Source: Henricia sp. BOLD:AAB3569 (taxonomy: Eukaryota > Echinodermata > Asteroidea > Spinulosida > Echinasteridae). Taken from it: a DNA stretch of 64,000 bases. Of the stretch, positions 26,533 to 41,241 are shown one piece after another; the first letter of the stretch is position 1, and every line of letters begins with the position of its first letter. The stretch lies in NCBI GenBank assembly GCA_037783545.1, contig JBBELK010000625.1, positions 124,001 through 188,000 of the forward strand, in the 5' to 3' direction. A program made the position numbers and the translations under genes. The notes below the pieces were generated by a model that worked only from the letters and a program-made list of their open reading frames with translations, did not search any database and had not been told where the DNA came from.

Positions 26533-29500
26533 TCAACGGCCGTACAAATGTACACCAGCGCGGCGCATGCGCAGGGTGTCCCAACAGCCACGGTTAGGGG
26601 AATAACCACGCAGCCGAGCTCCGTTTTCCCTAAAGTCTGAAATTTCTCCGTCATTTCCAAGCGAAAATCTGTCAATTTTGCATGACAAGTGCGGAATATA
26701 TACAGTTTGGAGCATGCAAAATTTGAAGTTGGTTGGAAAATTCCTTGATTTCCAAATTTGCCGGCATTTGGGACACACTTTGACCTAATTCCCGTCACAA
26801 TCTGGGGTGAGTCAACGGCCGTACAAATGTACACCAGCGCGGCGCATGCGCAGGGTGTCCCAACAGCCACGGTTAGGGGAATAACCACGCAGCCGAGCTC
26901 CGTTTTCCCTAAACTCTGAAATTTCTCCGTCATTTCCAAGCGAAAATCTGTCAATTTTGCATGACAAGTGCGGAATATATACAGTTTGGAGCATGCAAAA
27001 TTTGAAGTTGGTTGGAAAATTCATTGATTTCCAAATTTGCCGGCATTTGGGACACACTTTGACCTAATTCCCGTCACAATCTGGGGTGAGTCAACGGCCG
27101 TACAAATGTACACCAGCGCGGCGCATGCGCAGGGTGTCCCAACAGCCACGGTTAGGGGAATAACCACGCAGCCGAGCTCCGTTTTCCCTAAACTCTGAAA
27201 TTTCTCCGTCATTTCCAAGCGAAAATCTGTCAATTTTGCATGACAAGTGCGGAATATATACAGTTTGGAGCATGCAAAATTTGAAGTTGGTTGGAAAATT
27301 CATTGATTTCCAAATTTGCCGGCATTTGGGACACACTTTGACCTAATTCCCGTCACAATCTGGGGTGAGTCAACGGCCGTACAAATGTACACCAGCGCGG
27401 CGCATGCGCAGGGTGTCCCAACAGCCACGGTTAGGGGAATAACCACGCAGCCGAGCTCCGTTTTCCCTAAACTCTGAAATTGCTCCGTCATTTCCCAGCT
27501 AAAATCTGTCAATTTTGCATGACAAGTGCGGAATATATACAGTTTGGAGCATGCAAAATTTGAAGTTGGTTGGAAAATTCCTTGATTTCCAAATTTGCCG
27601 GCATTTGGGACACACTTTGACCTAATTCCCGTCACAATCTGGGGTGAGTCAACGGCCGTACAAATGTACACCAGCGCGGCGCAGGGTGTCCCAACAGCCA
27701 CGGTTAGGGGAATAACCACGCAGCCGAGCTCCGTTTTCCCTAAACTCTGAAATTTCTCCGTCATTTCCCAGCCAAAATCTGTCAATTTTGCATGACAAAT
27801 GCGGAATATATACAGTTTGGAGCATGCAAAATTTGAAGTTGGTTGGAAAATTCCTTGATTTCCAAATTTGCCGGCATTTGGGACACACTTTGACCGAATT
27901 CCCGTCACAATCTGGGGTGAGTCAACGGCCGTACAAATGTACACCAGCGCGGCGCATGCGCAGGGTGTCCCAACAGCCACGGTTAGGGGAATAACCACGC
28001 AGCCGAGCTCCGTTTTCCCTAAACTCTGAAATTGCTCCGTCATTTCCCAGCTAAAATCTGTCAATTTTGCATGACAAGTGCGGAATATATACAGTTTGGA
28101 GCATGCAAAATTTGAAGTTGGTTGGAAAATTCCTTGATTTCCAAATTTGCCGGCATTTGGGACACACTTTGACCTAATTCCCGTCACAATCTGGGGTGAG
28201 TCAACGGCCGTACAAATGTACACCAGCGCGGCGCATGCGCAGGATGTCCCAACAGCCACGGTTAGGGGAATAACCACGCAGCCGAGCTCCGTTTTCCCTA
28301 AACTCTGAAATTTCTCCGTCATTTCCCAGCGAAAATCTGTCAATTTTGCATGACAAGTGCGGAATATATACAGTTTGGAGCATGCAAAATTTGAAGTTGG
28401 TTGGAAAATTCCTTGATTTCCAAATTTGCCGGCATTTGGGACACACTTTGACCTAATTCCCGTCACAATCTGGGGTGAGTCAACGACCGTACAAATGTAC
28501 ACCAGCGCGGCGCATGCGCAGGGTATCCCAACAGCCACGGTTAGGGGAATAACCACGCAGCCGAGCTCCGTTTTCCCTAAACTCTGAAATTTCTCCGTCA
28601 TTTCCCAGCGAAAATCTGTCAATTTTGCATGACAAGTGCGGAATATATACAGTTTGGAGCATGCAAAATTTGAAGTTGGTTGGAAAATTCCTTGATTTCC
28701 AAATTTGCCGGCATTTGGGACACACTTTGACCTAATTCCCGTCACAATCTGGGGTGAGTCAACGGCCGTACAAATGTACACCAGCGCGGCGCATGCGCAT
28801 TGTGTCCCAACAGCCACGGTTAGGGGAATAACCACGCAGCCGAGCTCCGTTTTCCCTAAACTCTGAAATTTCTCCGTCATTTCCAAGCGAAAATCTGTCA
28901 ATTTTGCATGACAAGTGCGGAATATATACAGTTTGGAGCATGCAAAATTTGAAGTTGGTTGGAAAATTCATTGATTTCCAAATTTGCCGGCATTTGGGAC
29001 ACACTTTGACCTAATTCCCGTCACAATCTGGGGTGAGTCAACGGCCGTACAAATGTACACCAGCGCGGCGCATGCGCAGGGTGTCCCAACAGCCACGGTT
29101 AGGGGAATAACCACGCAGCCGAGCTCCGTTTTCCCTAAACTCTGAAATTTCTCCGTCATTTCCAAGCGAAAATCTGTCAATTTTGCATGACAAGTGCGGA
29201 ATATATACAGTTTGGAGCATGCAAAATTTGAAGTTGGTTGGAAAATTCATTGATTTCCAAATTTGCCGGCATTTGGGACACACTTTGACCTAATTCCCGT
29301 CACAATCTGGGGTGAGTCAACGGCCGTACAAATGTACACCAGCGCGGCGCATGCGCAGGGTGTCCCAACAGCCACGGTTAGGGGAATAACCACGCAGCCG
29401 AGCTCCGTTTTCCCTAAACTCTGAAATTGCTCCGTCATTTCCCAGCTAAAATCTGTCAATTTTGCATGACAAGTGCGGAATATATACAGTTTGGAGCATG

Positions 29501-30420
29501 CAAAATTTGAAGTTGGTTGGAAAATTCCTTGATTTCCAAATTTGCCGGCATTTGGGACACACTTTGACCTAATTCCCGTCACAATCTGGGGTGAGTCAAC
29601 GGCCGTACAAATGTACACCAGCGCGGCGCAGGGTGTCCCAACAGCCACGGTTAGGGGAATAACCACGCAGCCGAGCTCCGTTTTCCCTAAACTCTTAAAT
29701 TTCTCCGTCATTTCCCAGCCAAAATCTGTCAATTTTGCATGACAAATGCGGAATATATACAGTTTGGAGCATGCAAAATTTGAAGTTGGTTGGAAAATTC
29801 CTTGATTTCCAAATTTGCCGGCATTTGGGACACACTTTGACCGAATTCCCGTCACAATCTGGGGTGAGTCAACGGCCGTACAAATGTACACCAGCGCGGC
29901 GCATGCGCAGGGTGTCCCAACAGCCACGGTTAGGGGAATAACCACGCAGCCGAGCTCCGTTTTCCCTAAACTCTGAAATTGCTCCGTCATTTCCCAGCTA
30001 AAATCTGTCAATTTTGCATGACAAGTGCGGAATATATACAGTTTGGAGCATGCAAAATTTGAAGTTGGTTGGAAAATTCCTTGATTTCCAAATTTGCCGG
30101 CATTTGGGACACACTTTGACCTAATTCCCGTCACAATCTGGGGTGAGTCAACGGCCGTACAAATGTACACCAGCGCGGCGCAGGGTGTCCCAACAGCCAC
30201 GGTTAGGGGAATAACCACGCAGCCGAGCTCCGTTTTCCCTAAACTCTGAAATTTCTCCGTCATTTCCCAGCCAAAATCTGTCAATTTTGCATGACAAATG
30301 CGGAATATATACAGTTTGGAGCATGCAAAATTTGAAGTTGGTTGGAAAATTCCTTGATTTCCAAATTTGCCGGCATTTGGGACACACTTTGACCTAATTC
30401 CCGTCACAATCTGGGGTGAG
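26533..30420. repeat. Contracted later copies of the 13-monomer block
   Basis: The same variant series continues but with whole monomers missing. The offset from copy 2 falls from 2778 to 2226 to 1947 bp as two and then one more monomer drop out. A 7-monomer (1947-bp) sub-block then repeats, from 27091 to 29038. The GACCGAATTC marker recurs at about 27896 and 29843. The whole-monomer losses are what unequal recombination inside an array leaves behind. Confidence 0.8.
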
Positions 30421-33400
30421 TCAACGGCCGTACAAATGTACACCAGCGCGGCGCATGCGCAGGGTGTCCCAACAGCCACGGTTAGGGGAATAACCACGCA
30501 GCCGAGCTCCGTTTTCCCTAAACTCTGAAATTTCTCCGTCATTTCCAAGCGAAAATCTGTCAATTTTGCATGACAAGTGCGGAATATATACAGTTTGGAG
30601 CATGCACAATTTGAAGTTGGTTGGAAAATTCCTTGATTTCCAAATTTGCCGGCATTTGGGACACACTTTGACCTAATTCCCGTCACAATCTAGGGTGAGT
30701 CAACGGCCGTACAAATGTACACCAGCGCGGCGCAGGGTGTCCCAACAGCCACGGTTAGGGGAATAACCACGCAGCCGAGCTCCGTTTTCCCTAAACTCTG
30801 AAATTTCTCCGTCATTTCCCAGCGAAAATCTGTCAATTTTGCATGACAAGTGCGGAATATATACAGTTTGGAGCATGCAAAATTTGAAGTTGGTTGGAAA
30901 ATTCCTTGATTTCCAAATTTGCCGGCATTTGGGACACACTTTGACCTAATTCCCGTCACAATCTGGGGTGAGTCAACGGCCGTACAAATGTACACCAGCG
31001 CGGCGCATGCGCAGGGTGTCCCAACAGCCACGGTTAGGGGAATAACCACGCAGCCGAGCTCCGTTTTCCCTAAACTCTGAAATTTCTCCGTCATTTCCCA
31101 GCGAAAATCTGTCAATTTTGCATGACAAGTGCGGAATATATACAGTTTGGAGCATGCAAAATTTGAAGTTGGTTGGAAAATTCCTTGATTTCCAAAATTG
31201 CCGGCATTTGGGACACACTTTGACCTAATTCCCATCACAATCTGGGGTGAGTCAACGGCCGTACAAATGTACACCAGCGCGGCGCATGCGCAGGGTGTCC
31301 CAACAGCCACGGTTAGGGGAATAACCACGCAGCCGAGCTCCGTTTTCCCTAAACTCTGAAATTGCTCCGTCATTTCCCAGCTAAAATCTGTCAATTTTGC
31401 ATGACAAGTGCGGAATATATACAGTTTGGAGCATGCAAAATTTGAAGTTGGTTGGAAAATTCCTTGATTTCCAAATTTGCCGGCATTTGGGACACACTTT
31501 GACCTAATTCCCGTCACAATCTGGGGTGAGTCAACGGCCGTACAAATGTACACCAGCGCGGCGCAGGGTGTCCCAACAGCCACGGTTAGGGGAATAACCA
31601 CGCAGCCGAGCTCCGTTTTCCCTAAACTCTGAAATTTCTCCGTCATTTCCCAGCCAAAATCTGTCAATTTTGCATGACAAATGCGGAATATATACAGTTT
31701 GGAGCATGCAAAATTTGAAGTTGGTTGGAAAATTCCTTGATTTCCAAATTTGCCGGCATTTGGGACACACTTTGACCTAATTCCCGTCACAATCTGGGGT
31801 GAGTCAACGGCCGTACAAATGTACACCAGCGCGGCGCATGCGCAGGGTGTCCCAACAGCCACGGTTAGGGGAATAACCACGCAGCCGAGCTCCGTTTTCC
31901 CTAAACTCTGAAATTTCTCCGTCATTTCCCAGCGAAAATCTGTCAATTTTGCATGACAAGTGCGGAATATATACAGTTTGGAGCATGCAAAATTTGAAGT
32001 TGGTTGGAAAATTCCTTGATTTCCAAATTTGCCGGCATTTGGGACACACTTTGACCTAATTCCCGTCACAATCTGGGGTGAGTCAACGGCCGTACAAATG
32101 TACACCAGCGCGGCGCATGCGCAGGGTGTCCCAACAGCCACGGTTAGGGGAATAACCACGCAGCCGAGCTCCGTTTTCCCTAAACTCTGAAATTGCTCCG
32201 TCATTTCCCAGTTAAAATCTGTCAATTTTGCATGACAAGTGCGGAATATATACAGTTTGGAGCATGCAAAATTTGAAGTTGGTTGGAAAATTCCTTGATT
32301 TCCAAATTTGCCGGCATTTGGGACACACTTTGACCTAATTCCCGTCACAATCTGGGGTGAGTCAACGGCCGTACAAATGTACACCAGCGCGGCGCAGGGT
32401 GTCCCAACAGCCACGGTTAGGGGAATAACCACGCAGCCGAGCTCCGTTTTCCCTAAACTCTGAAATTTCTCCGTCATTTCCCAGCCAAAATCTGTCAATT
32501 TTGCATGACAAATGCGGAATATATACAGTTTGGAGCATGCAAAATTTGAAGTTGATTGGAAAATTCCTTGATTTCCAAATTTGCCGGCATTTGGGACACA
32601 CTTTGACCTAATTCCCGTCACAATCTGGGGTGAGTCAACGGCCGTACAAATGTACACCAGCGCGGCGCATGCGCAGGGTGTCCCAACAGCCACGGTTAGG
32701 GGAATAACCACGCAGCCGAGCTCCGTTTTCCCTAAACTCTGAAATTTCTCCGTCATTTCCAAGCGAAAATCTGTCAATTTTGCATGACAAGTGCGGAATA
32801 TATACAGTTTGGAGCATGCAAAATTTGAAGTTGGTTGGAAAATTCCTTGATTTCCAAAATTGCCGGCATTTGGGACACACTTTGACCTAATTCCCATCAC
32901 AATCTGGGGTGAGTCAACGGCCGTACAAATGTACACCAGCGCGGCGCATGCGCAGGGTGTCCCAACAGCCACGGTTAGGGGAATAACCACGCAGCCGAGC
33001 TCCGTTTTCCCTAAACTCTGAAATTTCTCCGTCATTTCCAAGCGAAAATCTGTCAATTTTGCATGACAAGTGCGGAATATATACAGTTTGGAGCATGCAA
33101 AATTTGAAGTTGGTTGGAAAATTCCTTGATTTCCAAATTTGCCGGCATTTGGGACACACTTTGACCTAATTCCCGTCACAATCTGGGGTGAGTCAACGGC
33201 CGTACAAATGTACACCAGCGCGGCGCATGCGCAGGGTGTCCCAACAGCCACGGTTAGGGGAATAACCACGCAGCCGAGCTCCGTTTTCCCTAAACTCTGA
33301 AATTTCTCCGTCATTTCCAAGCGAAAATCTGTCAATTTTGCATGACAAGTGCGGAATATATACAGTTTGGAGCATGCAAAATTTGAAGTTGGTTGGAAAA

Positions 33401-36400
33401 TTCCTTGATTTCCAAATTTGCCGGCATTTGGGACACACTTTGACCTAATTCCCGTCACAATCTGGGGTGAGTCAACGGCCGTACAAATGTACACCAGGGC
33501 GGCGCAGGGTGTCCCAACAGCCACGGTTAGGGGAATAACCACGCAGCCGAGCTCCGTTTTCCCTAAACTCTGAAATTTCTCCGTCATTTCCCAGCGAAAA
33601 TCTGTCAATTTTGCATGACAAGTGCGGAATATATACAGTTTGGAGCATGCAAAATTTGAAGTTGGTTGGAAAATTCCTTGATTTCCAAATTTGCCGGCAT
33701 TTGGGACACACTTTGACCTAATTCCCGTCACAATCTGGGGTGAGTCAACGGCCGTACAAATGTACACCAGGGCGGCGCAGGGTGTCCCAACAGCCACGGT
33801 TAGGGGAATAACCACGCAGCCGAGCTCCGTTTTCCCTAAACTCTGAAATTTCTCCGTCATTTCCCAGCGAAAATCTGTCAATTTTGCATGACAAGTGCGG
33901 AATATATACAGTTTGGAGCATGCAAAATTTGAAGTTGGTTGGAAAATTCCTTGATTTCCAAATTTGCCGGCATTTGGGACACACTTTGACCTAATTCCCG
34001 TCACAATCTGGGGTGAGTCAACGGCCGTACAAATGTACACCAGCGCGGCGCATGCGCAGGGTGTCCCAACAGCCACGGTTAGGGGAATAACCACGCAGCC
34101 GAGCTCCGTTTTCCCTAAACTCTGAAATTTCTCCGTCATTTCCCAGCGAAAATCTGTCAATTTTGCATGACAAGTGCGGAATATATACAGTTTGGAGCAT
34201 GCAAAATTTGAAGTTGGTTGGAAAATTCCTTGATTTCCAAATTTGCCGGCATTTGGGACACACTTTGACCTAATTCCCGTCACAATCTGGGGTGAGTCAA
34301 CGGCCGTACAAATGTACACCAGCGCGGCGCATGCGCAGGGTGTCCCAACAGCCACGGTTAGGGGAATAACCACGCAGCCGAGCTCCGTTTTCCCTAAACT
34401 CTGAAATTTCTCCGTCATTTCCCAGCGAAAATCTGTCAATTTTGCATGACAAGTGCGGAATATATACAGTTTGGAGCATGCAAAATTTGAAGTTGGTTGG
34501 AAAATTCCTTGATTTCCAAATTTGCCGGCATTTGGGACACACTTTGACCTAATTCCCGTCACAATCTGGGGTGAGTCAACGACCGTACAAATGTACACCA
34601 GCGCGGCGCATGCGCAGGGTGTCCCAACAGCCACGGTTAGGGGAATAACCACGCAGCCGAGCTCCGTTTTCCCTAAACTCTGAAATTTCTCCGTCATTTC
34701 CCAGCGAAAATCTGTCAATTTTGCATGACAAGTGCGGAATATATACAGTTTGGAGCATGCAAAATTTGAAGTTGGTTGGAAAATTCCTTGATTTCCAAAT
34801 TTGCCGGCATTTGGGACACACTTTGACCTAATTCCCGTCACAATCTGGGGTGAGTCAACGGCCGTACAAATGTACACCAGCGCGGCGCATGCGCAGGGTG
34901 TCCCAACAGCCACGGTTAGGGGAATAACCACGCAGCCGAGCTCCGTTTTCCCTAAACTCTGAAATTTCTCCGTCATTTCCCAGCGAAAATCTGTCAATTT
35001 TGCATGACAAGTGCGGAATATATACAGTTTGGAGCATGCAAAATTTGAAGTTGGTTGGAAAATTCCTTGATTTCCAAATTTGCCGGCATTTGGGACACAC
35101 TTTGACCTAATTCCCGTCACAATCTGGGGTGAGTCAACGGCCGTACAAATGTACACCAGCGCGGCGCATGCGCAGGGTGTCCCAACAGCCACGGTTAGGG
35201 GAATAACCACGCAGCCGAGCTCCGTTTTCCCTAAACTCTGAAATTTCTCCGTCATTTCCAAGCGAAAATCTGTCAATTTTGCATGACAAGTGCGGAATAT
35301 ATACAGTTTGGAGCATGCAAAATTTGAAGTTGGTTGGAAAATTCCTTTATTTCCAAATTTGCCGGCATTTGGGACACACTTTGACCTAATTCCCGTCACA
35401 ATCTGGGGTGAGTCAACGGCCGTACAAATGTACACCAGCGCGGCGCATGCGCAGGGTGTCCCAACAGCCACGGTTAGGGGAATAACCACGCAGCCGAGCT
35501 CCGTTTTCCCTAAACTCTGAAATTTCTCCGTCATTTCCCAGCGAAAATCTGTCAATTTTACATGACAAGTGCGGAATATATACAGTTTGGAGCATGCAAC
35601 ATTTGAAGTTGGTTGGAAAATTCCTTGATTTCCAAATTTGCCGGCATTTGGGACACACTTTGACCTAATTCCCGTCACAATCTGGGGTGAGTCAACGGCC
35701 GTACAAATGTACACCAGCGCGGCGCAGGGTGTCCCAACAGCCACGGTTAGGGGAATAACCACGCAGCCGAGCTCCGTTTTCCCTAAACTCTGAAATTTCT
35801 CCGTCATTTCCCAGCGAAAATCTGTCAATTTTGCATGACAAGTGCGGAATATATACAGTTTGGAGCATGCAAAATTTGAAGTTGGTTGGAAAATTCCTTG
35901 ATTTCCAAATTTGCCGGCATTTGGGACACACTTTGACCTAATTCCCGTCACAATCTGGGGTGAGTCAACGACCGTACAAATGTACACCAGCGCGGCGCAT
36001 GCGCAGGGTGTCCCAACAGCCACGGTTAGGGGAATAACCACGCAGCCGAGCTCCGTTTTCCCTAAACTCTGAAATTTCTCCGTCATTTCCCAGCGAAAAT
36101 CTGTCAATTTTGCATGACAAGTGCGGAATATATACAGTTTGGAGCATGCAAAATTTGAAGTTGGTTGGAAAATTCCTTGATTTCCAAATTTGCCGGCATT
36201 TGGGACACACTTTGACCTAATTCCCGTCACAATCTGGGGTGAGTCAACGGCCGTACAAATGTACACCAGCGCGGCGCATGCGCAGGGTGTCCCAACAGCC
36301 ACGGTTAGGGGAATAACCACGCAGCCGAGCTCCGTTTTCCCTAAACTCTGAAATTTCTCCGTCATTTCCCAGCGAAAATCTGTCAATTTTGCATGACAAG

Positions 36401-36801
36401 TGCGGAATATATACAGTTTGGAGCATGCAAAATTTGAAGTTGGTTGGAAAATTCCTTGATTTCCAAATTTGCCGGCATTTGGGACACACTTTGACCTAAT
36501 TCCCGTCACAATCTGGGGTGAGTCAACGGCCGTACAAATGTACACCAGCGCGGCGCATGCGCAGGGTGTCCCAACAGCCACGGTTAGGGGAATAACCACG
36601 CAGCCGAGCTCCGTTTTCCCTAAACTCTGAAATTTCTCCGTCATTTCCCAGCGAAAATCTGTCAGTTTTGCATGACAAGTGCGGAATATATACAGTTTGG
36701 AGCATGCAACATTTGAAGTTGGTTGGAAAATTCCTTGATTTCCAAATTTGCCGGCATTTGGGACACACTTTGACCTAATTCCCGTCACAATCTGGGGTGA
36801 G

Positions 36802-37072
36802 TCAACAGCCGTACAAATGTACACCAGCGGCGCAGGGTGTCCCAACAGCCACGGTTAGAGGAATAACCACGCAGCCGAGCTCCGTTTTCCCTAAACTCTG
36901 AAATTTCTCCGTCATTTCCCAGCGAAAATCTGTCAATTTTGCATGACAAGTGCGGAATATATACAGTTTGGAGCATGCAAAATTTGAAGTTGGTTGGAAA
37001 ATTCCTTGATTTCCAAATTTGCCGGCATTTGGGACACACTTTGACCTAATTCCCGTCACAATCTGGGGTGAG
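36802..37072. repeat. 271-bp monomer (2-bp deletion)
   Basis: CCAGCGGCGCAGG replaces CCAGCGCGGCGCAGG, a loss of one CG in a CG-rich run. It is one of only two off-length monomers in the left segment, and it shifts the long open frame. Confidence 0.9.
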
Positions 37073-38461
37073 TCAACGGCCGTACAAATGTACACCAGCG
37101 CGGCGCATGCGCAGGGTGTCCCAACAGCCACGGTTGGGGGAATAACCACGCAGCCGAGCTCCGTTTTCCCTAAACTCTGAAATTTCTCCGTCATTTCCCA
37201 GCGAAAATCTGTCAATTTTGCATGACAAGTGCGGAATATATACAGTTTGGAGCATGCAAAATTTGAAGTTGGTTGGAAAATTCCTTGATTTCCAAATTTG
37301 CCGGCATTTGGGACACACTTTGACCTAATTCCCGTCACAATCTGGGGTGAGTCAACGGCCGTACAAATGTACACCAGCGCGGCGCATGCGCAGGGTGTCC
37401 CAACAGCCACGGTTAGGGGAATAACCACGCAGCCGAGCTCCGTTTTCCCTAAACTCTGAAATTTCTCCGTCATTTCCCAGCGAAAATCTGTCAATTTTAC
37501 ATGACAAGTGCGGAATATATACAGTTTGGAGCATGCAACATTTGAAGTTGGTTGGAAAATTCCTTGATTTCCAAATTTGCCGGCATTTGGGACACACTTT
37601 GACCTAATTCCCGTCACAATCTGGGGTGAGTCAACGGCCGTACAAATGTACACCAGCGCGGCGCAGGGTGTCCCAACAGCCACGGTTAGGGGAATAACCA
37701 CGCAGCCGAGCTCCGTTTTCCCTAAACTCTGAAATTTCTCCGTCATTTCCCAGCGAAAATCTGTCAATTTTGCATGACAAGTGCGGAATATATACAGTTT
37801 GGAGCATGCAAAATTTGAAGTTGGTTGGAAAATTCCTTGATTTCCAAATTTGCCGGCATTTGGGACACACTTTGACCTAATTCCCGTCACAATCTGGGGT
37901 GAGTCAACGACCGTACAAATGTACACCAGCGCGGCGCATGCGCAGGGTGTCCCAACAGCCACGGTTAGGGGAATAACCACGCAGCCGAGCTCCGTTTTCC
38001 CTAAACTCTGAAATTTCTCCGTCATTTCCCAGCGAAAATCTGTCAATTTTGCATGACAAGTGCGGAATATATACAGTTTGGAGCATGCAAAATTTGAAGT
38101 TGGTTGGAAAATTCCTTGATTTCCAAATTTGCCGGCATTTGGGACACACTTTGACCTAATTCCCGTCACAATCTGGGGTGAGTCAACGGCCGTACAAATG
38201 TACACCAGCGCGGCGCATGCGCAGGGTGTCCCAACAGCCACGGTTAGGGGAATAACCACGCAGCCGAGCTCCGTTTTCCCTAAACTCTGAAATTTCTCCG
38301 TCATTTCCCAGCGAAAATCTGTCAATTTTGCATGACAAGTGCGGAATATATACAGTTTGGAGCATGCAAAATTTGAAGTTGGTTGGAAAATTCCTTGATT
38401 TCCAAATTTGCCGGCATTTGGGACACACTTTGACCTAATTCCCGTCACAATCTGGGGTGAG

Positions 38462-39571
38462 TCAACGGCCGTACAAATGTACACCAGCGCGGCGCATGCG
38501 CAGGGTGTCCCAACAGCCACGGTTAGGGGAATAACCACGCAGCCGAGCTCCGTTTTCCCTAAACTCTGAAATTTCTCCGTCATTTCCAAGCGAAAATCTG
38601 TCAATTTTGCATGACAAGTGCGGAATATATACAGTTTGGAGCATGCAAAATTAGAAGTTGGTTGGAAAATTCCTTGATTTCCAAATTTGCCGGCATTTGG
38701 GACACACTTTGACCTAATTCCCGTCACAATCTGGGGTGAGTCAACGGCCGTACAAATGTACACCAGCGCGGCGCATGCGCAGGGTGTCCCAACAGCCACG
38801 GTTAGGGGAATAACCACGCAGCCGAGCTCCGTTTTCCCTAAACTCTGAAATTTCTCCGTCATTTCCCAGCGAAAATCTGTCAATTTTACATGACAAGTGC
38901 GGAATATATACAGTTTGGAGCATGCAACATTTGAAGTTGGTTGGAAAATTCCTTGATTTCCAAATTTGCCGGCATTTGGGACACACTTTGACCTAATTCC
39001 CGTCACAATCTGGGGTGAGTCAACGGCCGTACAAATGTACACCAGCGCGGCGCAGGGTGTCCCAACAGCCACGGTTAGGGGAATAACCACGCAGCCGAGC
39101 TCCGTTTTCCCTAAACTCTGAAATTTCTCCGTCATTTCCCAGCGAAAATCTGTCAATTTTGCATGACAAGTGCGGAATATATACAGTTTGGAGCATGCAA
39201 AATTTGAAGTTGGTTCGAAAATTCCTTGATTTCCAAATTTGCCGGCATTTGGGACACACTTTGACCTAATTCCCGTCACAATCTGGGGTGAGTCAACGGC
39301 CGTACAAATGTACACCAGCGCGGCGCATGCGCAGGGTGTCCCAACAGCCACGGTTGGGGGAATAACCACGCAGCCGAGCTCCGTTTTCCCTAAACTCTGA
39401 AATTTCTCCGTCATTTCCCAGCGAACATCTGTCAATTTTGCATGACAAGTGCGGAATATATACAGTTTGGAGCATGCAAAATTTGAAGTTGGTTGGAAAA
39501 TTCCTTGATTTCCAAATTTGCCGGCATTTGGGACACACTTTGACCTAATTCCCGTCACAATCTGGGGTGAG
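38462..39571. repeat. 4-monomer higher-order block, copy 1 (1110 bp)
   Basis: The four monomers are long, long, short, long. Markers are AAATTAGAAG, then ACATGAC with CAACATTT, then GGTTCGAAAATT in the short monomer, then GCGAACATC with GGTTGGGGG. The order recurs directly downstream. Confidence 0.88.
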
Positions 39572-40681
39572 TCAACGGCCGTACAAATGTACACCAGCGC
39601 GGCGCATGCGCAGGGTGTCCCAACAGCCACGGTTAGGGGAATAACCACGCAGCCGAGCTCCGTTTTCCCTAAACTCTGAAATTTCTCCGTCATTTCCAAG
39701 CGAAAATCTGTCAATTTTGCATGACAAGTGCGGAATATATACAGTTTGGAGCATGCAAAATTAGAAGTTGGTTGGAAAATTCCTTGATTTCCAAATTTGC
39801 CGGCATTTGGGACACACTTTGACCTAATTCCCGTCACAATCTGGGGTGAGTCAACGGCCGTACAAATGTACACCAGCGCGGCGCATGCGCAGGGTGTCCC
39901 AACAGCCACGGTTAGGGGAATAACCACGCAGCCGAGCTCCGTTTTCCCTAAACTCTGAAATTTCTCCGTCATTTCCCAGCGAAAATCTGTCAATTTTACA
40001 TGACAAGTGCGGAATATATACAGTTTGGAGCATGCAACATTTGAAGTTGGTTGGAAAATTCCTTGATTTCCAAATTTGCCGGCATTTGGGACACACTTTG
40101 ACCTAATTCCCGTCACAATCTGGGGTGAGTCAACGGCCGTACAAATGTACACCAGCGCGGCGCAGGGTGTCCCAACAGCCACGGTTAGGGGAATAACCAC
40201 GCAGCCGAGCTCCGTTTTCCCTAAACTCTGAAATTTCTCCGTCATTTCCCAGCGAAAATCTGTCAATTTTGCATGACAAGTGCGGAATATATACAGTTTG
40301 GAGCATGCAAAATTTGAAGTTGGTTCGAAAATTCCTTGATTTCCAAATTTGCCGGCATTTGGGACACACTTTGACCTAATTCCCGTCACAATCTGGGGTG
40401 AGTCAACGGCCGTACAAATGTACACCAGCGCGGCGCATGCGCAGGGTGTCCCAACAGCCACGGTTGGGGGAATAACCACGCAGCCGAGCTCCGTTTTCCC
40501 TAAACTCTGAAATTTCTCCGTCATTTCCCAGCGAACATCTGTCAATTTTGCATGACAAGTGCGGAATATATACAGTTTGGAGCATGCAAAATTTGAAGTT
40601 GGTTGGAAAATTCCTTGATTTCCAAATTTGCCGGCATTTGGGACACACTTTGACCTAATTCCCGTCACAATCTGGGGTGAG
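39572..40681. repeat. 4-monomer higher-order block, copy 2 (1110 bp)
   Basis: This is a tandem duplicate of the preceding block with all four markers in place. I saw no differences by eye. Confidence 0.88.
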
Positions 40682-40960
40682 TCAACGGCCGTACAAATGT
40701 ACACCAGCGCGGCGCATGCGCAGGGTGTCCCAACAGCCACGGTTAGGGGAATAACCACGCAGCCGAGCTCCGTTTTCCCTAAACTCTGAAATTTCTCCGT
40801 CATTTCCAAGCGAAAATCTGTCAATTTTGCATGACAAGTGCGGAATATATACAGTTTGGAGCATGCAAAATTTGAAGTTGGTTGGAAAATTCCTTGATTT
40901 CCAAATTTGCCGGCATTTGGGACACACTTTGACCTAATTCCCGTCACAATCTGGGGTGAG

Positions 40961-41241
40961 TCAACGGCCGTACAAATGTACACCAGCGCGGCGCATGCGC
41001 AGGGTGTCCCAACAGCCACGGTTAGGGGAATAACCACGCAGCCGAGCTCCGTTTTCCCTAAACTCTGAAATTTCTCCGTCATTTCCCAGCGAAAATCTGT
41101 CAATTTTACATGACAAGTGCGGAATATATACAGTTTGTGGAGCATGCAACATTTGAAGTTGGTTGGAAAATTCCTTGATTTCCAAATTTGCCGGCATTTG
41201 GGACACACTTTGACCTAATTCCCGTCACAATCTGGGGTGAG
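40961..41241. repeat. 281-bp monomer (2-bp insertion)
   Basis: CAGTTTGTGGAGCATGC replaces CAGTTTGGAGCATGC, an extra TG. It is an ACATGAC/CAACATTT long monomer otherwise. Confidence 0.9.
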
